Positions 40,375 to 53,700 of a stretch of 64,000 nucleotides of DNA are shown piece by piece. The notes beneath the pieces are model-generated. The model ran no database searches and was not told the origin of the DNA. It worked only from the letters and a program-made list of their open reading frames with translations. Where the stretch lies: the NCBI GenBank assembly GCA_037951105.1, contig JBAMJV010001396.1, positions 1 to 64,000 on the forward strand. The letters run 5' to 3'. The DNA is from Echinarachnius parma. Lineage: Eukaryota > Echinodermata > Echinoidea > Clypeasteroida > Echinarachniidae. How positions within the stretch are numbered: position 1 is the first letter of the stretch; each line of letters opens with the position of its first letter. Both the position numbers and the translations under genes were made by a program.

Positions 40375-41795
40375 AGGGACTTAGTAACATTGTCCAAATC
40401 CTCAAAATCCAATTGGAATTATAGCGGTTCCCTCATATCTTGTTGTATTCGTATTAACAAACAAAGCATGGGCCATGTTTTGGTTTCTCAAATATCCCTT
40501 TCGTTAAAAAGATATTTACGATTGAAGTGTTCAGATGTTAAATAATCTACTGGATCGTCAGAACCGTGTACAAAGCGAGTGCAATGCAGGGGCGTCGATC
40601 CGTTTTTGCGATTGGGGGGCGAAATTTGAAACATTTTTCCAGAGTGACCACTGAGAGAGCTAAAAGCCCCACATTGGCATTCCCGGAAGTTTTATTATGC
40701 GCTCATTGAAAGTGTCTTGATGGCTCGAAGACCTGACTTTGGGGGGGCACCCACATTTGGGGACAATAATGGGGGTCCAGGGGGCGGAGCCCCCGGAAGC
40801 TTTTAGATTTCAGACATTTGCAACTCCTATCATGGGTGTTAGAATTGTATAAAACAGTGAACCTACTCGTAAAAGGGCATAGCGAGGTAAATATTGAGCC
40901 TTGCATGAGATGGATCCACGTGATCCTGTATACTATATAGAGCCATCGATATAGTCTAGGGCATATGGGCTCCCATGAAACTAAGCAAAGGCGTCAACAA
41001 CTTCTCAAAAGTGGATGAGAGACATTGCGAGGAAGCGAAGCGACCGAGCGGGGGAGGGTGTGGGAGGGGGTGTCCCCCTCCCACAGCAGAGAGCTTTTGT
41101 ATTTTTGGGCGTGAAAGTGTGCGATTTGGTGCACACCTGAGAACCAAACATATATACATAATGTCCTCCACTTTCAAATGTGGGGGGACATGATATTCCA
41201 ATTTGATTTGCGTTCAGCGCATATGGACTGAATTGACTGAAAGATATATTTCAGATTATTTTATTTTCTGTGACGGTGTGCTATCTACTGATGAGGGTTT
41301 AATAAACTTCGTTTGAGGTGTGCGTTTGAGAAATTACACTGCCCAACACATTTCGAAAGGTGAGTTCCCGCAACCAAAATGAAACTTGCAATATGAGAAA
41401 CTGTATGCGCGCGAAGCGCGCGGCAAAAAAGAGATTAACAGTCCTTTTCAAACTAAAAAAACGGCTATTTTGAAGATTAATTATTTATAAATGTGTCTTT
41501 CCCCTCTTTGGCATTATATCACTCGATTTTTTTCTTCCTCATTTTCGGAATTATTGGGGGGGGGGCGAAATGATATGTTCGCCCCCCCAATATTTTCATT
41601 GGGGGGGGGGGGGGGGGGGGGGGGGCTACCGCCCCCCTGCCCCCCCCCCCCCCAGGATCGACGCCCCTGGTGCAATGAGTTAGTGATATAATGTTTAACA
41701 CAACACCCACTGGACATATCATATAACAACAATATACATTGTATTGTATCAACCACTCATCACTTTTTGCCTATGTCAACAAAGTTACTAGATCC
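40375..41795 (+). repeat. Dispersed repeat B, copy 2, split by hAT element
   Basis: AAAAGATATTTACGATTGAA and TCAACAAAGTTACTAGATCC flank the hAT element at 40587-41669. Removing the hAT element and one GTGCAATG restores a continuous copy. Confidence 0.8.
40587..41669. mobile_element. hAT-type non-autonomous element with perfect 8-bp target duplication
   Basis: 15-bp perfect TIRs CAGGGGCGTCGATCC / GGATCGACGCCCCTG. Flanked on both sides by GTGCAATG (40579-40586 and 41670-41677). The 8-bp duplication and CAG-x-GG ends are hAT hallmarks. The interior has G/C homopolymers near 41605-41653 and no transposase. Confidence 0.93.
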
Positions 41796-41880
41796 CAATT
41801 ATTTGTATTGTTCATCATTTTGAAACTATGAATATTAGTTAATCACGATGGTTGATAACAATTTTTTTTAACAATAAATT

Positions 41881-42353
41881 ATAGGCGGTATCAAACAGAG
41901 CAAAAAATACTAGTATCTTTTAAATCTAGATAATTCTAACTAGATTATTTGCTGTCCGACACCAATAATCCCGCGAAAAATCCCGCAAATAATCCCGCGA
42001 AAAATCCTGCAACGAATCAAGATTATTTCAAATAATACTAGTATTTTTTGCGTTTTTTGTTGTTGTCCGACACCGATGTTGAAATAATCCCGCGAAAAAT
42101 CCCGTAATTATGCTTGAGATTAGCAACAATTATGATGTTGTACCCGTAAAAGTACATGCTCTATGGCTAATTTAGTTGTTAACTTTAATCATTTAAATCT
42201 CCTATTGTTACATCACGGCGTATCGCGCGTCGATTGTGTCGGCGCATTGCGCATGCGCAATGAATTATAAAAAATACTAGTATAACCAAATATTCGCCTG
42301 TCTGACACCTACGTAAGATGGATCGGGATTTTTCTGTCTGACACCGCCTACAG
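41881..42353. mobile_element. 473-bp MITE with TAGGCGGTRTCARACAGA ends
   Basis: 18-bp inverted ends. The interior repeats GTCCGACACC, AATAATCCCGCGAAAAATCC and AATACTAGTAT several times. No ORF of note. It lies in the 3' flank of the TMEM145-like gene. Confidence 0.78.
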
Positions 42354-42740
42354 ACACTCATAACCCACATACATACGAACACATACAAACACAATGGTAT
42401 AATAGTGTACACAAAGCAAATATAATTGTATAATTTTATTCCAATCAATATGATTATCACTACATTGCTTTTTCTTTAATTTAACATAAATCTAAGCATG
42501 TTGCATGATGTTAGTTTTATTGGAATACATATTTCATAAAATAAATTGCTATATTTTGTTCGTTTTGTTTGTGAGTATTTTATCCTAATTCTCTTTGGTA
42601 ACCATCGATACATCATAAACTATAATTATTAGTTTTGATTTTTACAATTTTCTCAATCAATCCGAAGCCGGTATATTTAAAAGTGTTGTGTGTTAAGAGT
42701 CCAAAATCCAGATAATTATTTTCGTCGTTAATTTGTTGTC

Positions 42741-42839
42741 CTAATTGAGAACTCCGGTGAAGAGTTTTGCCTCCCGGAGTTTCCTGGCCTTGGCGAGGAA
42801 ATATTTCTTCGTGCGCAGAGTCGACTTCTTGTCCTTGGT
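42741..42839 (-). CDS. Last exon of the TMEM145-like gene
   Basis: 32 codons, TKDKKSTLRTKKYFLAKARK then LREAKLFTGVLN and TAG. Very basic and amphipathic. Candidate AATAAA poly-A signals (read on the minus strand) lie at 42516-42521 and 42435-42440, 220-305 nt past the stop. Confidence 0.72.
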   Translation of the reverse strand, partial: TKDKKSTLRTKKYFLAKARKLREAKLFTGVLN

Positions 42840-45800
42840 CTGTACATAAAGGAAGAGACAGAGGCAAATACAAATATATTTAATTGATAGATTTTAAATT
42901 AAACAATTTCATACAATTGAATGGGTCATCCTATCAAACGCGACACAGATTAACACTATGAGTACCACAGTCGACTTAATTAAGTAGCAATCCTTCAGAA
43001 ACTCATGAAATAATATGTTTGTTTTTTTCTTTAAAAACAAATATTATGCATTCAGTAAAGTGTCATTATTTTAGCATAGACGTACGGTTGCTACCAAAGT
43101 ATAAAAACATGGAATAAAAATCAACTAATTATTGAATATCATAGAAATTGTATGATTCTGTAGCACCGATACCATGAATAAACTGCATTACCTTTTGTGT
43201 AGAGACCGGTAGTTCGCTAGCCGGATCCAGTGGTTCGTTGGCATCCCCTGGTGTTCCTGGGCGGGGAAACCGCCGGCAGGACGGCTCCTTGCGGGGCTTC
43301 TGTTAAAATGTGAACGGTAAATATTATGAAGTTGTTATAAAGATTATAATGACCGGATCTTATTCCAGCCATTCGTTAAATTCTTTCCACGTCAGAATGA
43401 ACATAACACTAATGCTGATCAGACTACCCCCGGTTTTATATTTGAAGTTTTATGGTGAACAGTTTAATTCGCACTTCATGTATGAACACAACGAATAAAA
43501 CAAATATGGACTCTTACCATGTTTTTGTTTGATACACTGACGCAGGGGCGTCGATCACGGGGGGGGGGGGGGATGGGGGATATATCCCCCCAATATTTCA
43601 GGTGGGGGGGGGGGGGGATGGTCCTGTATTATCATCCCCCCCCCCCCCCCCAATATTTGGGGTTCAAAAATATATAATAGCATTATAATTAAGAAGCATT
43701 GCCCCCTCTCATGAATGGAAGTTGTTACTATAGTATTCTTTAAACCACTTTTTGATAATGCTAAACTGCCCAAATCCAAAATGTTCCGGGGCTGCGCCCC
43801 TGGAACCCCCATTAAGGTTATTTGACCCAGTCCCAGCCCTGTACTCATTCAATAGTTTTATTCAGGACTTCTCTCTTGGCAAACTTTCAGGCGATCCTGG
43901 CCCACTGTGCGTCTGCGCTTCGCTCACTAAAATTGAGCTAAATTTTCAATAGGTAATTGTATTTCTGGATATTACAAATCCCAAAGCACAGGGTTCCATC
44001 AGGATGATTGCAATCGACAGTATTTATCTATCAGACTAAAATTCATCCATACTTGGACAGTGCTCTCATCATAGCAGGAGCTTGCAATGTGCACTTAATA
44101 ATCTTCCAATCTCTAAACAGCTAAATCAAAAGCCAATTAACTAAAAAATAGTTAACTCTATATTTAGATATAGACTACATATTTATATCTGGATATTACA
44201 AATCCCAAAGCTTTCGGGGGCTCCGCCCCCTGGACCCCAATAAGCTTCCCAATATGGGTATACCATGACTGATGCTATTCAGGGTTCCATCAGAATGCTT
44301 GCAAATAATATAATCGGGCTAAAGTTCATATTGGACAAAGCCCAGCTCATAACATGATGCTTACAATGTACACTTAATAATCTTCCAATTTCTAAACAGC
44401 TGAATTCAAAAGCTTTGGGGCCCCCTAACCCCCCCCCCCCCCCCCCCCCCCCTCAGCCATACAAACCCGGGCACGCTGCTGGGTTGTCGCTTCGCTCCCT
44501 CGCCAGAGATGGTCAAAATGACGAATCATCCCCCCCCCCCCCCCCCCCCCCCCCAATGGCGAGAAGAAATCGACGCCCTTGGACTGACGTCATGTGTGTG
44601 TATTCATGAACAAATCAGCAGCTCTATTTCTACGAGTATAATTCCTTGAGTCGACAATTGCAGTTCAAATGGGTTTACCTTTGGTATGTTTGGAGCTAGG
44701 AAAGTCTGTGGCTCTAGTTCAGGTGGAGCCAGGGATGTTGTGTTGGCATCCGTGATCGTTTCTGGGCGGGGAAATCGCCGGCATGATGGCTCCTTCCGGG
44801 TCTTCTGTTCATGACAGCAAATAACAATTAGTTTGTTAATGTTAAATATAGCTCTAACCAAGAAGTATATACATGTATATCGATTGAAGGGCAAGAATAT
44901 TCAGGATTGAAAATTACAAATTAATCAGAAGACGGAGAAGTTAAACGGCAGAAGTGCATTTTCTATTTTTTTCTAATGATCAATTAAAATGATAAAAAAA
45001 CAATATTTTGCCCACAGGCCTATAACAAGTACTGTCCTTATAATCATACATGACTGCTATTGCATTCTGTTGTAGGTGTTTTGAAAGAAAAAAGCTTTAA
45101 GATGATATAGAACATGTCCAGATTAATCCAATGGATATTGTTTTTCAAACATTGCAGTTATAATTTTATACTGCCCTGTACCTTTTGGGTGTGTTCGTCT
45201 CCAGTCTTGCTCTGGCCAAGGTCTGTGGCTGGCAATCCAGAGGGCATTGTAACACGGAAACTGCTGCCTGTTCCAGTCGCGAGTCCTGAACCGGGTCCTG
45301 AGGCATCGATAGAGGACTTGGTCTTAGAATCCTCGAACGACGGTGATGCCAGGATTGTCTTTGAAGCGTCTTCAATATCAATAACGGTGGTAGTGACTAG
45401 TGGAGCACGCTTGGCGTGTCCCGGATATGGGAAGCGCTTGACGACTAGTCTAGCTGGTTCGGCGGTCCAAGCTTTGTTCCTCACAGATGTTTCGGCAGCC
45501 CAAGCCTTGGTCTTCACAGAATTAGGCTCACCGCTAGGACCAGAGACGTTGATTTCCTTGGTCTTGATCCTTGTCGTGGTTTTGTTCTTGGCGAGATCGA
45601 AATCAGACAGGGATGCAACGGATGAGCAGCTACTGGCTGGACTCAGAGGTACCTGCATAAAAAAAGGTTCACATTGAACAATTCATACTGTTTCACAGGC
45701 TCTAATAACGTGCATAACTTATACATAATTCAGTAAATCAATAAATCGAATGTAATTTATTTTTGTTCAAGTTATGATAGAGATTTCAGATGCTAGTCAG

Positions 45801-48800
45801 TATTATCTCTAATACAATTGATTCGAAAAAAAAACACATTAGTAATAAAGCAACAAAAATAACACATTTAATTGGAGGGAAATGTTCAAAGGCAAACATG
45901 ATAATAATAACATCAACAACAACGCAACAACAGCAACAACAATCACTTTAAAATGAAGTACCTCGAGCCTTGGATACACAAACAATTAACCGCACACAAA
46001 CTGCACATTCCCAACTCCCTTTGGGGGCATTCAATGCATAATAATTGTTGAAATAACAGACCAAGACCAAGGCTTACCACTAGATCAAGCTTGGCATCTC
46101 CGTTCTCCGTGTTGAATCTCTGAAGACTCTTCATAACACTGAGAGCAGTCTGGAAAAAGGTTTAACAAAAGATACAAGGAATTCATTATTTTGAACGAAC
46201 TGACAATTTTAGCGTGCAGTATACATGGTATAGTAATTTTCGTAAATGCAATATTATAAAGTGAATAAGGAAAGTTGATTACCAATTGTGATGTTTTTGT
46301 TAGCAAAACGAATGTCCAAATTGTTTACTATATTTCGATATGAAATATTTATAAATGTTGTTCGTCGGCTCTGAATCGGGTTATGAAGTGTGCGATGGCC
46401 AGGGATCTAGTAACTTAAAGACAAGTGACAAGTGCATACAGTTATGCGTGATTAATACAATGTGTATTGGTGTGATCTGATATGTCCACAAAGTAATGTG
46501 TGAAAATTTCACGTTAATTGGATGTTCTTTGGCCGAGAAATTAGCAAAAAAGCAAAGTGATATTCACTAACTCATTGCACTTACTTTGTACACGGCTTAA
46601 ATTATCCCGTAGACAGTTTAACATCTGAACACAATCTTAAATATCCTTTGAACGAAATGGAAATTTGAAAAACCGAAACCTGTCCCGTGATTTTATTATT
46701 AATATGAATATGACAAGGTATGCAGGGGCCGCGGAACCACGGGGGCTGAGGGGGCTGCAGCCCCCCCCCCCCACCTTTTTGGCTTAAAACAAAGAAATAC
46801 ATAAGCATAAAATAAAAGAATATATAACAATTCAAATGTGGTCAGCCCCCTCACTTTCAAAACCTTTCCGCGGCCCCTGGTACTATGAAAGTCCCTTTAA
46901 GTTAGGGAGGCAGACATACCGGACGATGTGCCTTGGGTTCAGTCTCTGTCACCGTCTTAGGAATGTTGTCATCAGAGGCCTTGGTCATGTTGGTGTTTGT
47001 TTTGTCTTTCCTCGTGACATCTTGAGGCGGTAACTGAAAACATGAATTTGAAAGACAAAGAAATTAATACTAACAACAAAGACAATTGATGAATGAAGCT
47101 TTATAATTTTATATTCCTATTATTTTGTGATTGCAATGTTGTAGTTGACGGATTTGTTTTTAAATATTGCTTTCAGGATCTCGAGTAGATAAAGACTGAA
47201 CTATACAACTTCCTTTGATTATGTAGTTATTCACTATTTCATAACCCCCCACCCCCCCTTATACTGGGTTAACCCTTTTACCGAATAGTTGTCACACGTG
47301 TTGAACATGTTAATAGTTAACATTTGAACCCTTCTTCGTCTCTTCATAATAGTTATTATTGTCAACATAACATGCACTAGTTTTGTTTTACCTTTCTTGG
47401 TAGAATGACCACCCCGCCAGATGGCGCCCTTGTGATGTGTGCAGAGCGTGTCGAGAGTGTTGTGCCAATGGTTGTGCCACTTTGACCAGCCTTGACTGCT
47501 GATGGAGATCGGATGGATCCAGAAGTACCTAGCCAGCGGGATGCCAAGCCGGGTGCAGGCTTGAGAATGTTATACAGGGGCGGTGGTACAACTTGTCCGG
47601 CGGTCTTCTTGGCGGTCTTTTCAGCAGCCTTTTCAGCCTGTGTACACAATCATTTCCGCAGGAATGAGACTCGTTTTAGAGGAACGCAAGAATGACGAAT
47701 TATAAACGGTAAAGCAAGTTTTAACGTTCCCATTATGAGATTATCAATCTTATTATATTTCTTTACAATATCTTTGGAGCTTACGACTCAATGATGATAG
47801 TAACCTTTAAAAAGATAGATAAGCTATGGAAACGAGTTTCGCAGAATATGTGGGTGGCCTCTAGATCTTCGGCTTGTAAGTAATCTAAATGATTTTTGGA
47901 TTGCAATACCTTACATGCAAGAATACTCAAAGTACAATCACATCTAATAACACATCTTACGCACGTTACTGTAATAAATATATCAAAGATCAAAGATCAA
48001 ACAAGATGGAATTAAATAAATGAAGATGGTTCTGTTGCAATTGCATTGAAAAATGGCTCATAAATCATGAAACTTGAATTTTTCTTGAACCAATGCATAC
48101 CTTGCGTTCATTCTTCTTCTGTTTCTTTGCACCGACCTTTGGAGCTTTGGTCTCATTGATGATAGTAACCTACAGTAAAAACATAAAATACAATGAACAA
48201 CGTGTTTCAATTTTTAACATACCTCTGAATTATTAGCGCTCGTAATGTTCATAATGCTCGTAATCTCAGAAAAGACTACTACAAAGAAATTTGAAAGAAC
48301 TTTTTTCTTTTGACCTATTGCTCCACTCTGGAATATATTATAACAAATTTAAAAAGGGTTAGAGTTATTTTAGTGATATCGTATATTATTTAATTGATTA
48401 CCAGAATATGAAATATTGTATTATGATATATATATAATGGAACGATAAGTAAAAATAAGTACGAATACGTAGCCTACCTCAGCTTCTGGTCTTTCAACAC
48501 AGAACGTGCCGAATCCGTCTTTGGGAGGGTTGCACTGTGAGGCAAAAAACACAGAATACAGAACGAGGATATGTTAAGAATAACTTATAGTTTGCGTTGT
48601 CAAAATCTCTTTCTTTAATTTCTGATAAAACAATATTGATTTATTTTACTAGTTATTATCATCGAATGTCTGCTGTTTGATGTTTATCATCAGTAACCTT
48701 CCAAGTCTTGTCTCTGGTAGCCGTATTTTCCTATCAAAAGAAAGCGTATTGACTCGCGTTTGGTATTATCATTTTATGTGGTTGTTAAGTCTGAAACCAG

Positions 48801-50703
48801 GTCTGATGATGTTTGTTTATTCAAAGTTTCTTGATGTCCTATTAATTATAAATCCAAATATTATTAATGGTATTTCTAGAACTCTATTGTTCGTTTAGGA
48901 AAGATGCTGTTTATTTCATTTTGAATTAACTTCGATATCCATAAAAAAAGGAGTACAATATTTATTTTCTTTTTCCTTTAGCCTGTCTTTGAAAATATCC
49001 ATACCTTGGTCTGTGTGTTCGTCACACAAAACATGCCGTATCCACCTTTCGGAGGCTCGCACTATTGGAAGAAAACAATCGGAAGGATATAAGGATATTT
49101 CAGATATAATCATAAGAGTTACATTGAAATTATGACATGTTTGATATAATTATTGCTTGTATTATGGTCACTTGAGACATGGTAGAAACCAGTTTATTTC
49201 ATATATCATACCAGGATAATTACAATAAGTAATAAACTATAGATTATGAAAACTATAGAATTGACGAACCTTGTATGTGTATGGAGTTAGCCAGTCGGAG
49301 GAATCTTTATTCAGGTGGCTAGACTTTGTTGAACAGTCGTCTGATGAAATCGGCAATGGTGCTACTGGTGCGTAGGTTTGAGAGGTGTGGGTTGTGGCCA
49401 AAGGTTTATCCGGTTTAGTTCCAGGAGTAGCAGATGTTGCGATAATGGGAAGTCTTTTGATGAACGACCAGTTTTCCAGCGACTCATCGATCACATCTCC
49501 TTTTGCTGGCTTCTCCTAAGACAATACAACATATATTAAAACAGCACTATTATATTGAAAACAATAATAATGACTAGATCTTTGAAAAAACAATTAAATT
49601 TCGCAGCAAGAAATTTGAAGCTATGATAACAACAAACTTTGTTTTTATTTACTGTTTTAAAACATGTCATATCAAAAGCAAGAGTTTATAATAGACGCAC
49701 CAATATTTCATTGTAAAGGAATGTAAAGTGGGGAAAAGTAAAATAAGATATTAAATGTTGAAACAACAAATGCTATCAAAAATAAATATAATATAAACAC
49801 GTCCATCTATTTACCTTGTCCTTGTTCTTAGATTGTGGATCGGCAGAGGGCCTACAGCCAGTCGTGGAAGAGACAGGAGCTGGGTGTTCAGTTGCAGACG
49901 GTGCCATGGGCTCTGCGACGGAGGGAGGGATTGGTGGAGCGGCGGTTGGTGTCGCTGTCAGAGCCCTGGCCGCGCGGAAGTCCTGTGCCCTGATCTCTGG
50001 AGTCGATGTCGGTGTTGATAAGGAGGTCGGCGAGATGTCCGATGATGGCTGATGGTCATCATTGGCCGCGACGAAGGCAGAGACGGTGATAATTCTGTGA
50101 GCATTTCCATCTCCGTTATTGGATATAGGAAGGATCTTCTCCTGTTTTTAAGAAAGTAGACGAACTCACGATTATATTGATACGCAATGAAGAATATGAC
50201 AATAAATCTGTTAACGTAAATTAAGTAAATTGGAAAGAACCTCGACCAAACAAGTTTCAAAATTGGCATTATAGGGTTATTGTTTATGTTAAACGCAGCT
50301 GGAATGTTTGTCGCGTTTTTTGTTAATATGTTGATATAAATTGATTACAATTTGGGAAGCCACTTTAATAATATGCAGTGTTTACTACGGTATGTTATTA
50401 TGTCTATGGACCAATAATTTCATCTTTACCATGGTTGTGTTGAAACGCGAGATTCGTCTATTTACTAATATTTTGATATTTTTATTGGGCTGCCCACTAT
50501 CAGTGCATGTTAACTTTACATATATACCATTTTATTTAACTTAATGTCATAGTTACCTCTGGGTTGAAGGAAAGCTCCGGTACAGAATTAACCTTGTCAA
50601 CTGTGATCGACGTCGACATCGGGTTCGACTGGGCTTCGAGATCGATGGTGGATCCGGGTTGGGTACAGGAAAGGTCAATTCCATTGCCAAGGCCCAAGGT
50701 CAA
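42741..50703 (-). CDS. Modular tail of the TMEM145-like protein: 13 consecutive phase-0 exons, 712 aa, function unknown
   Basis: Residues 438-1149 with no recognised domain. Seen: an acidic Ser/Thr stretch (LTLGLGNGIDLSC); a Pro/Thr/Ser-rich exon (49815-50141); two near-identical cysteine mini-exons (48478 and 49005); a Lys-rich exon (APKVGAKKQKKNERK); an Ala/Lys repeat (AEKAAEKTAKKTAG, 47392-47637); a 157-aa Ser-rich exon with an internal repeat (VKTKAWAAE / VRNKAWTAE); two copies of an RKEPSCRRFPRP exon; and a basic C-terminus (LRTKKYFLAKARKLREAK). Composition suggests a disordered cytoplasmic scaffold. It could instead be several alternative isoforms. Confidence 0.72.
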
Positions 50704-53700
50704 CTGTAGACAATAGCAAACAGAATGTAATGATTTAGACAACCAATAATCCAACCGCAAAACGTATAATATACTATTATGCAGTGATGTGAGATTAAAG
50801 GCACAAAGAAATCAATAGCGAAAGAGGCTTGAGATGGTCAAAGAGGCAATGAAATAACGATTATCTACACGTGGTTAAGGAAATCGGTAGAAAAGGGTTG
50901 AAGAGGAGAGGAATGTGAAAAGGAGGATGAGATGGAGGAAATGGAAGATGAGGAGTGTGAGGTGGAAGAGGGGAGGAGGAGGGAGGAGAGGCGAAGAGTG
51001 GGGAGGAGAGGAGGGTAGGAGGGGAGGGTAGGAGGAGGGGAGGGGAGGAGGAGAATGGAGAATACTGACACGAAGGTATGGAAAAATAAGATAAAAGTCA
51101 AAAATTAAAAAAAATGGAAAGGAAGAGATGCGTTTGAAATTGATAAGGAGATGGAAAGTACAGAGATACATTACATAGGACGGCAAAGTGTTTGGAAGTT
51201 ACCTCATCAGTTGAATTGGCCGGAAACGGGAATCTCTTGTTTGATGATGTTGGTCTTGTCAGAAAAAGGAAGAATGCATGACCGAGAAAGGTTGTAGCCA
51301 ACACCACTGCGTTCGAAATGTTCGGACTGTGGAAGTAAAAACATCGGATCCAAAAGTAAACAACTGACCCTAACTGTTAGACCTTACTAATGTTATTTAA
51401 TCACTTACTGTTAAGACAAAAACCCTTTTTTTTTAATGCTGAAATTCTTCATTATAATGTTTATACAATAATTATACAATATCATATTTACCATGAGAAG
51501 GGACACAGGCATGTATTAGGGAAACTGTTATTCAGTTATTCCTCAGAAATATTCAAAATATTACAAAAAATACAAAGCTTAAAAGAGTGCAGATAATCTG
51601 ATATGAAAACTAATGAGACAATTAGTCTGTATCAAATACAAGTTGGAACAAGTCTTGGTAAAATCTACGTCTTCATGACCTCTATTATAAGACAGATAAT
51701 AATATATTGGCCAGAGATACCAACCTGGCAATCTCCAGGATGTTAAAGTAGGAGAGACAGATGAGGAGGGGCTCCACACAAAACCAGATCCCGAAGAAAG
51801 CGGCAAAGGGGGTGTAAAAGACAGCCGTTCTTGGGTGATCTCTCGCCGTGAAGAAGGAACCGTATACAGTGATGTAGAAGCCTTCGGAAAAATCATGGAA
51901 ATGTAGTTGATTTAAAGATTGTTATGCGTGGATATGCAGAGGGCGTTGTACGAAAAGCTACACCGCGATTCGTTGCTATTCTAAACTAGGATTGTTTGTG
52001 CGCACTTCATGTGTATAATTTCGCGAAGTGAGCAATACGTTCGCAAGAAGGCACCTTTGAAGATAATACATGTATTTAAAGTCATATTGATAGTTATTCG
52101 ATTAATTTATATAATTGCTAAAATGTACATGATTTTTACGAAGGTGTACAATTATTTGTTTTCCTCTATGATCTGACATTGGTTCTTGCGTGTGCGTCAG
52201 AACGGTTGGTTCGCTAGTTCGGTGACATGTTAAAAAGCCTAGACTGGAAGAAGTAAGTTCTTATCAAAGTCACTATGATAACAACTCTGATTAAATGATT
52301 AACTACCTCTTAATCGTTTATCATTAATTATTTATTGAGTAAATCTCACCAACAATGTTGATTCCAACGATCCCGCTCGTCGCCACGATGGAGTTACTGA
52401 AGATGACGTCACGAGGGTCCAGGAGCACGTTCTGATAGACGGACATGGCCAGGTAGGAAGCCAGGTAGAGCGCGCCAAAGATCAAGGCTCTGGAGAATCC
52501 CTTCAGAGTGAAGCGTGCTCTGAAAGGGAAATAAGACATAAATAATGATACGATTCTACAAGTGTCATGAGCAAAGTGACTAGTGACGTCCCGAGGGTCG
52601 ATTATATACGAACATCGCCTGGTAGAGAGCACCAAAGATCAACCCTTTGGTGAATCCGTTCAGAGTGATGCTCGCTTTGTGGAAGAAAAACATATTCATA
52701 CACAAAATGAGAAAGAAAATTATAATTAGGTTATAATGAAGTATTTGCATACCCCCTAATGCAAAATAGTTCGGGTACAGTTCATTTCCACCCAATGATA
52801 TCGGCCTACTTGAGCATGCTGAGTAAAATCTAAGTCCGCTTTCATGACCTTGTTAATTCTTTACTTTAATGTTTCCTTTGTCGTTCATTTTGTTATTTTT
52901 GTTTGCATGTAAACTTAACAAGCGCCAAGAGGCTCCATTGCAATTTGCGCTGTATACATATTTATTATTATTATTTGTATTATTATTATTATTATTAAAT
53001 GAAAGGTCGGTCAGACTCACCTAGTGACGGAGAAGCCATTGGATAGAAGGAGTAGCATGGAGGCGAAGAGAACGCCAGACAAGCACCGCGTCAGATCGGC
53101 TTTAAAGGAGGAAAATTACCAGTAGTTAGTTTACAATCATTAAAGGAGTGACTTGCTTAAAAAGCTCATTTTGGATGTCGAGATTTTAAGAGACACATGA
53201 TTAGGTAAGATGTCAAATCACTTAAACTAAACTAAAATTGTTTCAAACACTATAAAGTTATGTTCCCCCGAATATTTTGTAACGAGGTTTTGTTTTATTC
53301 AAAAGGTGGAAACTTATGCCCGTGGGCTAATTCATGTTGAATTTATCGGAGATAACTGGGGCGAGAGAAAATGTGGTACATGTATCAATAAAGACCGCAT
53401 AATAGATAATAATAACATTTTGGTATGTTATGCCTAGACTAATTTACCTGCATACTGGATCAAAGTGGATCGATTCCCGGATCGGGCGAACCGATAGAGT
53501 CCGCTGCAATGTAGCAACAGGCTGGTAGTCTGTAGCACCAGACTCAGATAGAACAGCTGGAACATGATGTGCAGAAATTTCCTCTTCGCCAGGGTAGCTA
53601 GTAAAGGTAACCGAGATATGATAAATAAGAAATCATACATTGATAAGATAAAACTAGGGTATGATAGTTTTGAGTTATTATATACGTAGTTTTGTTCCTG

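Noticed and set aside
45114..45677. 187-aa plus-strand open frame
   Set aside because: Antisense to the 157-aa tail exon; the minus strand has matching splice sites and phase with its neighbours.
48679..48745. Possible 33-nt phase-0 exon ENTATRDKTWK in the TMEM145-like tail
   Set aside because: Acceptor is fair but the donor GTTACT is weak and no family support exists; may be another relic of the VTIINETK exon.
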